The translations under genes were made by a program, and so were the position numbers. This document shows, one piece after another, positions 42,646 through 51,992 of a stretch of 64,000 nucleotides of DNA (position 1 is its first letter; the number at the start of each line of letters is the position of its first letter). Origin of the DNA: Methylobacterium sp. C25 (GTDB taxonomy: Bacteria; Pseudomonadota; Alphaproteobacteria; Rhizobiales; Beijerinckiaceae); the NCBI RefSeq assembly GCF_021352225.1, contig NZ_JAAUVI010000004.1, positions 248,001 through 312,000 of the forward strand, given 5' to 3'. The notes below the pieces were generated by a model. The model was not told the DNA's origin, did not search any database, and saw nothing but the letters and a program-made list of their open reading frames with translations.

Positions 42646-45600
42646 TCACGCGGCCTTCTTCCCCTGCCCTGCGATCTTGGCGAGGCTGCGCAGGATGCCG
42701 GTGGTCTCCTTGAGACGCGCCGGGATGCTGTTCAGCTCGCGGATGAAGACGATGCTCATGTCCGGCCGCACCTTGGCGAAGGAGGCCTGGCTCGTGACGT
42801 AGGCGATCAGCCCCGGCGGGTTCGCGAATTTCTTGTCGCGGAACTGGATCACAATGCCCTTCGGGCCGGCTTCGACCTTCTCGATGTTGGTCTCGTGGCA
42901 GAGCAGCTTAATGGTCACGATCTTGAGAAGCTGCTCGACCTCCGGTGGCAGCTTGCCGAATCGGTCGATCAGCTCGGCGCCGAAGCTCTCGAGCTCGGCG
43001 TCGCTCTCCAAGGTGGACAGGCGACGATACAGGCCGAGGCGGACCGTGAGGTCCTCGACATAGTCCTCGGGGATGGTGACCGGCGCGCCGAGGGCGATGG
43101 TCGGCGACCAGGCTTCTTCCTCAGGCTCCTCGATGCCGGCCTTGAGAGCGGTGACGGCGTCCTCCAGCATCTGCTGGTAGAGTTCGTAGCCGACCTCCTT
43201 GATGTGGCCGGACTGCTCGTCGCCCAGAAGATTACCGGCGCCGCGAATGTCGAGGTCGTGGCTCGCGAGCTGGAAGCCGGCGCCCAGCGTGTCGAGGGTC
43301 TGCAGCACCTTGAGGCGCTGCTCGGCCTGCGTCGTGAGCTGGCGGTTGGCCGGTGTGGTGAACAGCGCGTAGGCCCTCGCCTTCGAGCGGCCGACGCGCC
43401 CGCGCAGCTGGTAGAGCTGGGCGAGGCCGAACATGTCGGCCCGGTGCACGATCAGTGTGTTGGCGGTGGGGATGTCGAGGCCCGATTCGACGATCGTGGT
43501 CGAGAGCAGCACGTCGTACTTGCCCTCGTAGAAGGCCGTCATGACGTCCTCCAACTGCCCGGCCGCCATCTGGCCGTGAGCGACCGCCACTGTGGTCTCG
43601 GGCATCTCCTGGTCGAGGAATTTCTTGACCTCGGCGAGGTCCTCGATGCGGGGCACCACGTAGAAGGACTGCCCTCCCCGGTAGCGCTCGCGCAGCAGCG
43701 CCTCGCGGATCAGCAGCGGGTCGAACGGCGTCACGAAGGTGCGCACCGCGAGGCGGTCTACCGGCGGCGTCGCGATGATCGAGAGCTCGCGCACGCCGGT
43801 CATGGCGAGCTGGAGCGTGCGCGGGATCGGCGTCGCCGAAAGCGTCAGCACGTGGACGTCGGCCTGCAGCGTTTTCAGCCGCTCCTTGTGGGAGACGCCG
43901 AAGTGCTGCTCCTCATCGACGATGATCAGGCCGAGATTCTTGAACGCAATGTTCTTGGCCAGCAGCGCGTGCGTGCCGACGACGATGTCGACGGTGCCGT
44001 CCGCGAGCCCCGCCCTCACCTGCTTCATCTCGCCGGCCGAGACGAAGCGCGAGAGCTGAGCGACCTGGACGGGAAGTCCTTTAAAGCGCTCGGCGAAATT
44101 CCTGTAGTGCTGGCGCGCCAGCAGCGTCGTCGGCACGATCACCGCGACCTGCTTGCCCGAGATCGCGCCGGCGAAGGCGGCGCGGAGCGCCACCTCGGTC
44201 TTGCCGAAGCCGACATCGCCGCAGACGAGGCGGTCCATCGGACGGCCGGCATTGAGGTCGTCGAGCACCGCGTCGATGGCGTTCTGCTGGTCTTCCGTTT
44301 CCTCGAATTGGAAGCGGGAGGCGAACTCGCCGTAGAGGCCCTCCGGCGGATGCAGGCGCGGGGCCTGCTTCACGAAGCGCTGCGCGGCGACCTTGATGAG
44401 CGCGCCCGCCATTTCGAGGATGCGCTTCTTCATCCGGGCCTTGCGGGCCTGCCAGCCGCTGCCGCCGAGGCGGTCGAGGGCGACCTCCGAATCCTCGGAG
44501 CCGTAGCGGGTCAGCAGCTCGATGTTTTCGACCGGCAGCAGCAGCAGGCCGGTGGCGTACTGGATCTCCAGGCAGTCGTGCGGCGTGCCGGCGGCATGCA
44601 CGGTCTTGAGCGTCACGAAGCGGCCGATGCCGTGATCGGCATGGACGACGAGGTCGCCCGGCTGCAGCGCCTGCACCTCCAGGATGACGTCCTGCGGGCG
44701 CTTCGACTTGCGCTTCTGGCGCACCAGGCGGTCGCCGAGGATGTCGCCCTCTGAGACGACGGCGAGCCGGTCGATGATGAAGCCGGATTCGAGGCCCCAG
44801 ACCGCGACCGCCACGTCGGTGCCGCGCTTCAGCGCATTCACGGCGGTCAGCGTGTTGATGGAGATCGGCTTCTTGAGACCGTGATCGGCGAGCACGCCGC
44901 AGAGCCGGTCGCGCGAGCCGTCGGACCAGGATCCGAGGATCACGTGATGACCGGATCCCTGCAGGTCCTTGATGTGGGCGACGGCCGCATCGAAGACGCT
45001 GGCCGCCTCGTCGGCCCGCTCAGGGGCAAAACTCCGGCCGGCATGGGCGCCGCAGTCGATGACCGCGCGCTCGTCGGATTCCGGCTGTGCGAAGGGGGTG
45101 AGCCGGGCGACGGCGCCCGTGGCGATGCGCTCCTTCAGCTCGTTCGGCGTGAGGTAGAGGGCGCGCGGCGGCAGCGGCTTGTAGGGCGCGACGCCGGGTT
45201 GGGGCGTCTTCTGGGCCTCGTCGCGGGCCTGGAAATAGTCCTGGATCAGCGAGAGCCGCTCGGCGGCGGCGTCCTCGGCCTGCGCGTCGAAGATCAGCGG
45301 CACGCCGCCGACATAATCGAACAGCGTGTCGAGATGCTCGTAGAAGAGCGGCATCCAGTGCTCGAGGCCGGCATAGCGGCGGCCCTCGCTCACGGTCTCG
45401 TAGAGACGGTCGTCACGGTTCGCCGCTCCGAAGGAGGCGATGTAGCCCTGTCGAAAGCGCCGGATCGTATCCGTGACGAGCTGGACCTCGCTCATCGGCA
45501 CGAGATCGAGGGAGCGCAGGGCCCCGACGGTGCGCTGGGTCTCCGGGTCGAAGGCGCGGATGGTCTCCAGCGTGTCGCCGAAGAAATCGAGGCGGATCGG

Positions 45601-46233
45601 GTTCGGCAGGCCCGGCGGCGACAGGTCGAGGATGCCGCCGCGCACGGCATATTCACCGGTGTCACGCACGGTGCCAGTGCGGAGGAAGCCATTGGCCTCG
45701 ACCCATTCCTGGACCTTCGACATCGGCACGACGCTGCCGGCCGAGGCGGAGAAGGTCTCGACCGCGATGCGATTCTTCGGCGGCACGCGCTGCACCAGGG
45801 CGTTCACCGTGGTGCAGAGAATGCGCGGGTTCTCTTCCGAGGAGCGCGACCGGGTCAGGCGCGAGAGCGCGGTCATGCGCTGGGCGGCGATGCCGGCATT
45901 CGGAGAGACGCGGTCGTAGGGCTGGCAGTCCCAGCCCGGAAAATTCATGACCTCGATCTCGGGGGCGACGAATTTCAGCGCCGTCTGGAAGGCGTTGGAG
46001 CGGCTGGAATCGCGCGCCACGTGCACCAGCACCGCTGGCCCCTCGAAGCCTTGGGCCAGGGCGCGGGCGAGGTCGGCGACCACGATGGTGTCGAAGCCGT
46101 CGGGCACGTTGCCGAGTGTCGGGCTTTCGCCACGCTTCAGCGCCTCGATCGCCTTGGTGAGCGGAGCGGATTTGGGCAGCGCGAAGCGTGCGACCGGCTG
46201 TTTCGGAGCGGGTACGGGGGCAGTTTTGGCCAT
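42646..46233 (-). CDS. mfd: Transcription-repair coupling factor
   Basis: Mfd is an ATP-driven translocase that removes stalled RNA polymerase at lesions and recruits UvrA. The 1195-residue protein has the UvrB-like N-terminal part (NFPGWDCQPYDRVSP), the RNA-polymerase-interaction region near PGDLVVHADHGIGRFV, helicase motif I GDVGFGKTEVALRAAF, motif II VDEEQHFGV, motif III LSATPIPRTLQ and motif VI ending in LRGRVGRSKARAYAL; the TRCF domain follows. I chose ATG 46233 because homology begins there, though the frame is open to 46332. Length matches Mfd. Confidence 0.95.
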   Translation of the reverse strand: MAKTAPVPAPKQPVARFALPKSAPLTKAIEALKRGESPTLGNVPDGFDTIVVADLARALAQGFEGPAVLVHVARDSSRSNAFQTALKFVAPEIEVMNFPGWDCQPYDRVSPNAGIAAQRMTALSRLTRSRSSEENPRILCTTVNALVQRVPPKNRIAVETFSASAGSVVPMSKVQEWVEANGFLRTGTVRDTGEYAVRGGILDLSPPGLPNPIRLDFFGDTLETIRAFDPETQRTVGALRSLDLVPMSEVQLVTDTIRRFRQGYIASFGAANRDDRLYETVSEGRRYAGLEHWMPLFYEHLDTLFDYVGGVPLIFDAQAEDAAAERLSLIQDYFQARDEAQKTPQPGVAPYKPLPPRALYLTPNELKERIATGAVARLTPFAQPESDERAVIDCGAHAGRSFAPERADEAASVFDAAVAHIKDLQGSGHHVILGSWSDGSRDRLCGVLADHGLKKPISINTLTAVNALKRGTDVAVAVWGLESGFIIDRLAVVSEGDILGDRLVRQKRKSKRPQDVILEVQALQPGDLVVHADHGIGRFVTLKTVHAAGTPHDCLEIQYATGLLLLPVENIELLTRYGSEDSEVALDRLGGSGWQARKARMKKRILEMAGALIKVAAQRFVKQAPRLHPPEGLYGEFASRFQFEETEDQQNAIDAVLDDLNAGRPMDRLVCGDVGFGKTEVALRAAFAGAISGKQVAVIVPTTLLARQHYRNFAERFKGLPVQVAQLSRFVSAGEMKQVRAGLADGTVDIVVGTHALLAKNIAFKNLGLIIVDEEQHFGVSHKERLKTLQADVHVLTLSATPIPRTLQLAMTGVRELSIIATPPVDRLAVRTFVTPFDPLLIREALLRERYRGGQSFYVVPRIEDLAEVKKFLDQEMPETTVAVAHGQMAAGQLEDVMTAFYEGKYDVLLSTTIVESGLDIPTANTLIVHRADMFGLAQLYQLRGRVGRSKARAYALFTTPANRQLTTQAEQRLKVLQTLDTLGAGFQLASHDLDIRGAGNLLGDEQSGHIKEVGYELYQQMLEDAVTALKAGIEEPEEEAWSPTIALGAPVTIPEDYVEDLTVRLGLYRRLSTLESDAELESFGAELIDRFGKLPPEVEQLLKIVTIKLLCHETNIEKVEAGPKGIVIQFRDKKFANPPGLIAYVTSQASFAKVRPDMSIVFIRELNSIPARLKETTGILRSLAKIAGQGKKAA

Positions 46234-46380
46234 GTCGGGCGCGGTGTAGCTCGAAACGGTTGATTTGGTCAGGGGGCGATATGGGCTGGCAGGGTCGCTG
46301 CGTCGCATGCCTGCTGGCTGCGTCTCGGACAAGCTTGATCGGTTTCGCGCAGTTCCGGGTGCGGAGGAGTTGGGCCCCGT

Positions 46381-46566
46381 TTACCGCCGCCCGGCGACCA
46401 AGTGGCCCCTCTCGTGGACGACGAGCAGCGCGGCCAAGCTGATGGCAAAGCGCCAGTCCCAGACCGGGGCGTAGGCGGCGATGGGCAGGAGCATGGTCCC
46501 GCCTGTCGTCGCCGCCTTGCCGAGCCCGAGCGCCCCCAACGAGGAGCGGCTTCCGGGCGGGTCTTT
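46381..46566 (-). pseudogene. Remnant of a site-2 protease (M50) gene
   Basis: In the reverse frame, directly after the stop of the DUF2167 gene, the sequence reads LGALGLGKAATTGGTMLLP, then a hydrophobic stretch and LLVVHERGHLVAGRR before a stop at 46381-46383. This matches the N-terminal segment of a family of membrane metallopeptidases, whose zinc motif is HExGH, and then ends. The remaining ~150 residues are absent in all frames I checked nearby. It looks like a truncated gene, perhaps a deletion relic, with no own ribosome-binding site. Confidence 0.45.
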
Positions 46567-47559
46567 TTATGAGGCGTCGTGCGCCGAGGAGGTGGCCGCC
46601 TGGGGTGCGTCCTTCGGCTTGCGCTTGAATAGCTTGGAGATGCCGGCGCCGAGGCCGATCACCGCGAGGATGCCGATCTTGGCGAACTTCGCCAGGAAAG
46701 CCGCCACGATCGCGAACAGGCCGAGCTTCTTCACCGCGACGCCCCCGACCAGCGCCGCGAGCCCATAGGCGGCGATGCGGTCGGTGGAGGTGTTGAAGTC
46801 GGAGTAGCGCTTGCCATCGACGTAGGAGAGGTTCGAGAGCAGCGAGTGCGCCACGGGCTTCCGTGCTTCGACCTCACTTTGCGAAGTCAGCAGGTTGAGG
46901 CTGAAATAGCCGTCCCGACCAAGGGCATAGGTGTTGTAATTGACGCCGCCATCGGCGCTGTCCGGCTCGTTCTCCTGCTTCGAGGAGAGCGACCAGACCA
47001 GGCGATGCGTCTGTGCGTCGTAGCTCGGCTTCTCGATCCAGCCGACGATGCGGAGCTTCGGGAAGCCACGCGCGGCGCGGTCCTCGTTGGATTGGGCGGT
47101 GACCTCCTTGATGTTGGCGAGCAGGTCGTCGGCGTTCCAGTCCTTGGCGTCGTCGTCCTTGATGTAGCCTTCCTTGATGTAGCGGATGACGACCAACCAA
47201 TCGTCCTTGTCGGCGGTGCCCGTGACGAGGCCGACGACGTCTGGACCCGGCGTGTTGCCGTAGGCGCGCAGGATGCGCTTGGCCTGCATGGCCGGCACGA
47301 ACGCGGTGTTGTCGGGGAGCTTGAGGTCGGCCTGGTCGAGGAGCTTGGCGCTGTTCGGGCCGAGCGTGGCGACCTTCTGGGCGTCGGTCCAGGCGGACTT
47401 CACCTCCGCCGCCTTCTGCTCGGCGGTCATCGGGCCGGGCTGCGGCGCGGCCTGTGTCGTCGCCGCGGTTTGCGCCTGCGCGGATCCCGCGCCTCCGACG
47501 AGGATGAGCGCCAGACAAAGTGCAATGGGGCGGGCTCGCCCAATGAAGGTCACGGCCAT
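46567..47559 (-). CDS. DUF2167 membrane protein
   Basis: A 330-residue protein with a signal peptide (IALCLALILVGGAGSAQA), a long periplasmic domain, and a C-terminal membrane segment (IAAYGLAALVGGVAVKKLGLF then LAKFAKIGILAVIGLGAGI, given as two pieces) followed by a basic tail. The DUF2167 core is recognisable: VGLVTGTADKDDWLVVIRY, GYIKDDDAKDWNADDLL, KLRIVGWIEKPSYD and DRIAAYGLAALVGG. The ATG has AAGGAG 6 bases upstream, a strong site. Function unknown; family members sit in the envelope. Confidence 0.85.
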   Translation of the reverse strand: MAVTFIGRARPIALCLALILVGGAGSAQAQTAATTQAAPQPGPMTAEQKAAEVKSAWTDAQKVATLGPNSAKLLDQADLKLPDNTAFVPAMQAKRILRAYGNTPGPDVVGLVTGTADKDDWLVVIRYIKEGYIKDDDAKDWNADDLLANIKEVTAQSNEDRAARGFPKLRIVGWIEKPSYDAQTHRLVWSLSSKQENEPDSADGGVNYNTYALGRDGYFSLNLLTSQSEVEARKPVAHSLLSNLSYVDGKRYSDFNTSTDRIAAYGLAALVGGVAVKKLGLFAIVAAFLAKFAKIGILAVIGLGAGISKLFKRKPKDAPQAATSSAHDAS

Positions 47560-47681
47560 GTCCACTCCTTCGATCAGCAGATCGCGTCGCCCGCTGGTTG
47601 CGATGCGACGATTCGGCACAATCGAAGTCTGGGACTAGACGATTTGGTTGGGCGTGTCCGCCCGCACCGTACGGCCGAGCT

Positions 47682-47978
47682 TCAGGAATGGATCGGTGAA
47701 TCGTGTCGGTGGAACGCCTTGAGGCGGCGAAACACTGGCGTGTCGTAGTCCGAGGGGGTCGCGGCCTCTCCAGTGAGCCAGCCAAGCAGGTCACGGTCCG
47801 GCAGCTCGATCAGCGCCTCGAAGGCGGTGAGGTCGTCCTCGGACAGGTCCCCGATCTCGGCATCGGCGAAGCGACCCATCAGCAGGTCCATCTCGCGCAT
47901 GCCGCGATGCCAAGCCCGAAAAAGCGTGCGGCGGCGGCGGGGATCGAGATCGGCGCTGGTGCGGGTGGTGCCGGACAT
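47682..47978 (-). CDS. sdhE: Succinate dehydrogenase assembly factor SdhE
   Basis: SdhE helps attach FAD to the flavoprotein subunit of succinate dehydrogenase. The 98-residue protein matches the family (RRRTLFRAWHRGMREMDLLMG, FEALIELPDRDLLGWLTGE; the RGMREMD motif is diagnostic). In alphaproteobacteria the gene often lies near mfd and recG, as here; DUF2167 is in between. Confidence 0.9.
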   Translation of the reverse strand: MSGTTRTSADLDPRRRRTLFRAWHRGMREMDLLMGRFADAEIGDLSEDDLTAFEALIELPDRDLLGWLTGEAATPSDYDTPVFRRLKAFHRHDSPIHS

Positions 47979-48049
47979 GAAGGGCTCCGTGGCGGACGGG
48001 GCAGTCTAGCCGAGGCGACCCGGCGCGCGAAACCGAGCCGTCACCGGAT

Positions 48050-48095
48050 CGGCTGATCCTGGGATCAGGGTATCCGGGTATCAGAGGATCCAGGG
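48050..48095. repeat. GATC-rich repeat between sdhE and recG (copy 4)
   Basis: GGCTGATCCTGGGATCAGGG followed by TATCCGGGTATCAGAGGATC. Similar in composition to the copies at 26.2, 31.2 and 31.9 kb. It lies in the divergent promoter region, so it may influence transcription of sdhE or recG, or be a passive repeat. Confidence 0.35.
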
Positions 48096-48179
48096 CCGCT
48101 CTCCACGCCTCCTTGGTGGCGGGGGCGCGACGGCAGACGGATGACGCCATATCCTTGCGGCCCTACACAGCCTCGCTCC

Positions 48180-50309
48180 ATGACCGACGATACCCCCCGC
48201 CTGCGCCCGAGCCTCCTCGATGCCCTGTTCGCCCCGGCCCGCGGGCTGCCCGGCGTCGGGCCGAAGATGGCACCGCTCATCGAGCGGCTGCTCGGCACGG
48301 ACGAGCGGCCGGCGCGGATCGTCGACCTGCTGTTTCACCTGCCCCAGCGTGGCATCGCCCGTCCGCTCGTCGGTTCGATCGCGCAGGCCCCCATCGGCGA
48401 GCCCGTGACGCTCGGTGTCACGGTGGTCGATCACCGTGCCCCGGCAGCCGGCCGGCGCGCCTATCGCGTGCTGGTGGAGGACGGGACCGGCGACATCAGC
48501 CTCGTCTTCTTCGGCATGCCGCGGGCGCGGGTCGAAAAGATGCTGCCTCTCGGCAGCCATCGCTTCGTCTCGGGCCGGATCGAGCTCTGGGACGGCATGC
48601 GCCAGATGGTGCATCCCTCGCGGATCATCGACGAGGCCGGCCTCGCCGATCTCCCTGCGGTCGAGCCGGTCTATGGCGCCACCGAGGGGCTGACCTCGCG
48701 CACGATCAGCCGCCTCGCCCATAGCGCCCTCGATAAGCTGCCCGTGCTGCCGGAATGGCAGGACCCAGCGTGGCTGCGCGCGCAAGGCTTCGCGCCCTTC
48801 GCCGATGCGCTGAAGGCAGAACATCACCCGGACGAGGCGCCTCCCCCGGTTCCCGAAGGCGAGATCGCGCCGTCGACTGCCGCACGCCGGCGGCTGGCCT
48901 ATGACGAACTCTTGGCCTCGCAGCTGGCGCTGGCCCTGATGCGGGCCCGCGCCCGGCGCAAGCCGGGCCGCTCCAATGCCGGTGACGGCCATCTGAAGGA
49001 GCGGATCGAGGCCACCCTTCCTTTCGCGCTGACCGGCGCGCAGTCGCGGGCCGTCGCCGATATCCGTGCCGACATGGCCTCCGACAAGCGCATGCTGCGC
49101 CTGCTCCAGGGCGATGTGGGCTCGGGCAAGACGGCGGTGGCGCTCCTCGCCATGGTCTCGGCCGTCGAGGCCGGCCGGCAGGCCGCGCTGATGGCGCCGA
49201 CCGAGATTCTCGCCAGACAGCATTTCGAGCGGCTGTCGCCCCTGATCGGGGCGCTGCGCATCCGTCTCCTTACCGGCCGCGACCGGGTCGCCGAGCGCCG
49301 GGCCACGTTGTCCGATCTCGCCGAGGGGAAGATCGACATTCTGGTCGGCACCCATGCGCTCTTCCAGGAGAGCGTGGTGTTTTCCGATCTCGGCCTCGCC
49401 GTGGTCGACGAGCAGCATCGTTTCGGCGTGCACCAGCGTCTGGCGCTCGGCGACAAGGGCGAGGCGGTCGACATCCTGGTCATGACCGCGACGCCGATCC
49501 CGCGCACCCTGGCTCTGACGTTCTTCGGCGACATGGACGTCTCGGTGCTCGACGAGAAGCCGGCAGGGCGCCAGCCGATCAAGACCATCACCGTGCCGAT
49601 CGAGCGCATCGACGAGGTCGTTGCCGGGCTGCGTAGGGCGCTCGAAGCCGGGGACCGCGTCTACTGGATCTGCCCGCTGGTCGCGGAATCCGAGTTCATC
49701 GACCTCGCGGCCGCGGCCGAGCGGTTCGACGACCTGGCCAAGGAGTTCGGCGCCTCCGTCGGTCTGATCCACGGCAAGATGCCGGGGCCTGAGAAGGACG
49801 CGGCCATGGAGCGCTTTGCGTCCGGGGATACCAGGATCCTGGTCTCCACCACCGTGGTCGAGGTCGGTGTCGACGTACCGGAGGCCACCATTATGGTGAT
49901 CGAGCATGCCGAGCGCTTCGGCCTCGCCCAGCTCCATCAGCTGCGTGGCCGCGTCGGGCGCGGGAGCAAGCCCTCCTCCTGCCTGCTGCTCTATCGCGGC
50001 CCTCTCGGCCAAGTCGCCAAGGCCCGGCTTGAGATGATGCGCGAGACCGAGGATGGGTTTCGCATCGCCGAGGAGGATCTGCGCCTGCGCGGTGAGGGCG
50101 AGGTGCTCGGCACCCGCCAGTCGGGCCTCGCCGCCTTCCGCCTCGCACGGATCGAGAGCGACGGCAATCTGCTGGAGGCCGCTCGCGACGATGCCCGGCT
50201 GATCGTCGAGCGCGACCCGGCCCTGAAGAGCGAGCGCGGGCAGGCGCTGCGGGTGCTGCTCTACCTGTTCGAGCGCGACGCCGCGATCCGGCTGCTTGGG
50301 GCTGGGTGA
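48180..50309 (+). CDS. recG: ATP-dependent DNA helicase RecG
   Basis: RecG remodels replication forks and Holliday junctions. The 709-residue protein has a wedge domain in the N-terminal 250 residues and the helicase core: motif I QGDVGSGKTAVALLAM, motif II VVDEQHRFGVHQR, motif III MTATPIPRTLALT and motif VI QLRGRVGRGSKPSSC. The C-terminus has the RecG TRG region (DGFRIAEEDLRLRGEGEVLG and TRQSGLAAFRLA). Length is normal. Start ATG at 48180 overlaps no upstream gene. Confidence 0.95.
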   Translation: MTDDTPRLRPSLLDALFAPARGLPGVGPKMAPLIERLLGTDERPARIVDLLFHLPQRGIARPLVGSIAQAPIGEPVTLGVTVVDHRAPAAGRRAYRVLVEDGTGDISLVFFGMPRARVEKMLPLGSHRFVSGRIELWDGMRQMVHPSRIIDEAGLADLPAVEPVYGATEGLTSRTISRLAHSALDKLPVLPEWQDPAWLRAQGFAPFADALKAEHHPDEAPPPVPEGEIAPSTAARRRLAYDELLASQLALALMRARARRKPGRSNAGDGHLKERIEATLPFALTGAQSRAVADIRADMASDKRMLRLLQGDVGSGKTAVALLAMVSAVEAGRQAALMAPTEILARQHFERLSPLIGALRIRLLTGRDRVAERRATLSDLAEGKIDILVGTHALFQESVVFSDLGLAVVDEQHRFGVHQRLALGDKGEAVDILVMTATPIPRTLALTFFGDMDVSVLDEKPAGRQPIKTITVPIERIDEVVAGLRRALEAGDRVYWICPLVAESEFIDLAAAAERFDDLAKEFGASVGLIHGKMPGPEKDAAMERFASGDTRILVSTTVVEVGVDVPEATIMVIEHAERFGLAQLHQLRGRVGRGSKPSSCLLLYRGPLGQVAKARLEMMRETEDGFRIAEEDLRLRGEGEVLGTRQSGLAAFRLARIESDGNLLEAARDDARLIVERDPALKSERGQALRVLLYLFERDAAIRLLGAG

Positions 50310-50648
50310 GTTTCGGGGCGCAACGCTCGGCCCCCGTCCCTCGATCGTTCAGATTCGCGAGTGTTTCGCCCGTTCAGGAAAGCCGCTTCTGAACGGGCCT
50401 TCGACGCGGCAGACTGCGCGCCCACGCCGCATCAAGAAGGATTAGCTCGATTTGTGACAGTTTTATTTTTTATCTATTTCACAGATGCTTATGCGGATTT
50501 CTTGAGGTATTTTCTCAGCAAACTTGAGTGCAATAGAGCACCCAGTGTGGCCTTCATGAACTTGAAATGAACGTATTCCCCGATTAACTGGAGATGAACG
50601 AAAGGCCATTCAATCTGGCCTGCCACAGATGAAAACGGGAGATCGGAC
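50310..50648. other. Intergenic region after recG
   Basis: Contains a perfect 10-bp hairpin (entry below) and then an AT-rich block (about 50440-50560). This is probably the promoter region of the small membrane protein at 50649. I see no gene in it. Confidence 0.4.
50368..50398 (+). terminator. Hairpin after recG
   Basis: GCCCGTTCAG (50368-50377) and CTGAACGGGC (50389-50398) form a perfect 10-bp stem with an 11-base loop, 58 bp after the recG stop. No T run follows, so it is a stabiliser or Rho-assisted end rather than a classical intrinsic terminator. Confidence 0.5.
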
Positions 50649-50975
50649 ATGTCTGCAGGACTGTTCCAGAACCTGCCGGGCGCTCACGAGATGGGCTCCA
50701 CGAACTCTCTGGCGAGCGAGCCGTGGCTGTTGCCGATCTCGGACAAGATCGCGGCCTCGCCCTCTTCGGATGACCTGATGGACAGCGTGCGGCTCTCGGC
50801 CCGTCCGTTCCGGATCGCCGCCAATGCTCTCTGTGCGGTGCTCGCCCTGTTGCTGACGGCGCAACTGACGACGAACTGGGTCGGATCGAACACCCGACCG
50901 GCAACGAGCCAGGTTGCCGAGGCGACCCCGCCGACCATCGCCGCCGAGAAGGCCTCGCTCAGCATCCATCACTGA
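50649..50975 (+). CDS. Small single-pass membrane protein
   Basis: A 108-residue protein with an N-terminal hydrophilic part, one membrane segment (FRIAANALCAVLALLLTAQL) and a short outer tail. A good GGGAGATCGGAC lies before the ATG. No family recognised. It faces the convergent DUF502 gene. Confidence 0.55.
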   Translation: MSAGLFQNLPGAHEMGSTNSLASEPWLLPISDKIAASPSSDDLMDSVRLSARPFRIAANALCAVLALLLTAQLTTNWVGSNTRPATSQVAEATPPTIAAEKASLSIHH

Positions 50976-51003
50976 GCGGGCGGTTCTGGTCCCAGACCGA
51001 CGA

Positions 51004-51807
51004 CTACGCGTCCAGGCGCGCCGGATCCCGGCGCGCTTTTTCGTTGGCGGCCTCTTGTTCGACCTGAGCCGATCGTAGGCCCGCCGCCATGGCCTGGAGC
51101 CGGTTCTGATGGTCTTCCGGCTGGATCACGCCGGCCGACATCACCAGCTTGGCCGCGTCATCGACGCTGATCGGCAATTCGATGATCTCGGAGCGCGGCA
51201 GGTAATAGAAGAAGCCCGTGGTCGGGTTCGGCGCGCAGGGCAGGAAGACGCCGACGTAGTCGTGCCCCTCGCCTGCCGGCATGCCGTCGTGCTGCGCCAG
51301 CGCGTTCTGCACCTCGGTGCCGGCCGGCGCCGACAGGAACACCACCGACCAGGTGCCCTTCACCGGGAACTGCACGAGACCGACGGTGCGGAACGAGGTC
51401 CCGTTGGCCGAGAACAGCGTCTCGAAGATCTGCCGCAGCCCGCGATAGAGGCCGGAGATCACCGGCGTGCGGGCGAGCAGCACCTCTCCGAACTCCACCA
51501 CCGAGCGCCCAACGAGGTTCGCGGTGAGGAACCCGAGCAGCGTCACCGCGACGAAGGCGATGACGAGGCCGAGGCCGGGGATCGAGAAGGGCAGGTAGTG
51601 GTCCGGCAGGTAGCTCGCCGGCACCAGCGGCTTCACCCAGCCGTCGATCAGGGCGATGATCCACCAGGTGATGTAGATCGTGATTGCCAAAGGGCCGGCG
51701 ACGATGATGCCGGTGAGGAAATAGGTGCGCAGACGCCCCCGCGCGCTCACCCGCTTCTTCGAGGAGATCGGCTCTGGATCCGGGATCGGCGAGATGGTGG
51801 GCGCCAC
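51004..51807 (-). CDS. DUF502 family inner-membrane protein
   Basis: A 267-residue protein of the DUF502 family, with two membrane segments (TYFLTGIIVAGPLAITIYIT, LGLVIAFVAVTLLGFLTAN) and a conserved cytoplasmic part: VVEFGEVLLARTPVISGLY, FRTVGLVQFPVKGTWSVVFL, and VFLPCAPNPTTGFFYYLPR. DUF502 proteins are widespread and uncharacterised. Full length, start ATG at 51807. Confidence 0.88.
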   Translation of the reverse strand: MAPTISPIPDPEPISSKKRVSARGRLRTYFLTGIIVAGPLAITIYITWWIIALIDGWVKPLVPASYLPDHYLPFSIPGLGLVIAFVAVTLLGFLTANLVGRSVVEFGEVLLARTPVISGLYRGLRQIFETLFSANGTSFRTVGLVQFPVKGTWSVVFLSAPAGTEVQNALAQHDGMPAGEGHDYVGVFLPCAPNPTTGFFYYLPRSEIIELPISVDDAAKLVMSAGVIQPEDHQNRLQAMAAGLRSAQVEQEAANEKARRDPARLDA

Positions 51808-51992
51808 GGGAAAAAAACTCTGGACCGGAGGGCTGCCGGAAGCTCGGGCATTACGGACCCTGTGAAGAGGTAACCGCTCCCCTGCGCGGCCTCAAGAGCG
51901 CGGGCTCGGCGACAGGCCGAGCTTGGCCGTTTCCCAAGCCGCGCGGGCTCGGGCCTGCCGTGCCGCGCCCCCCGAAGGCCCTGCGCATCGTG

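Noticed and set aside
50361-50570. A 69-codon forward frame after recG
   Set aside because: It overlaps the hairpin and the AT-rich region and has no ribosome-binding site.
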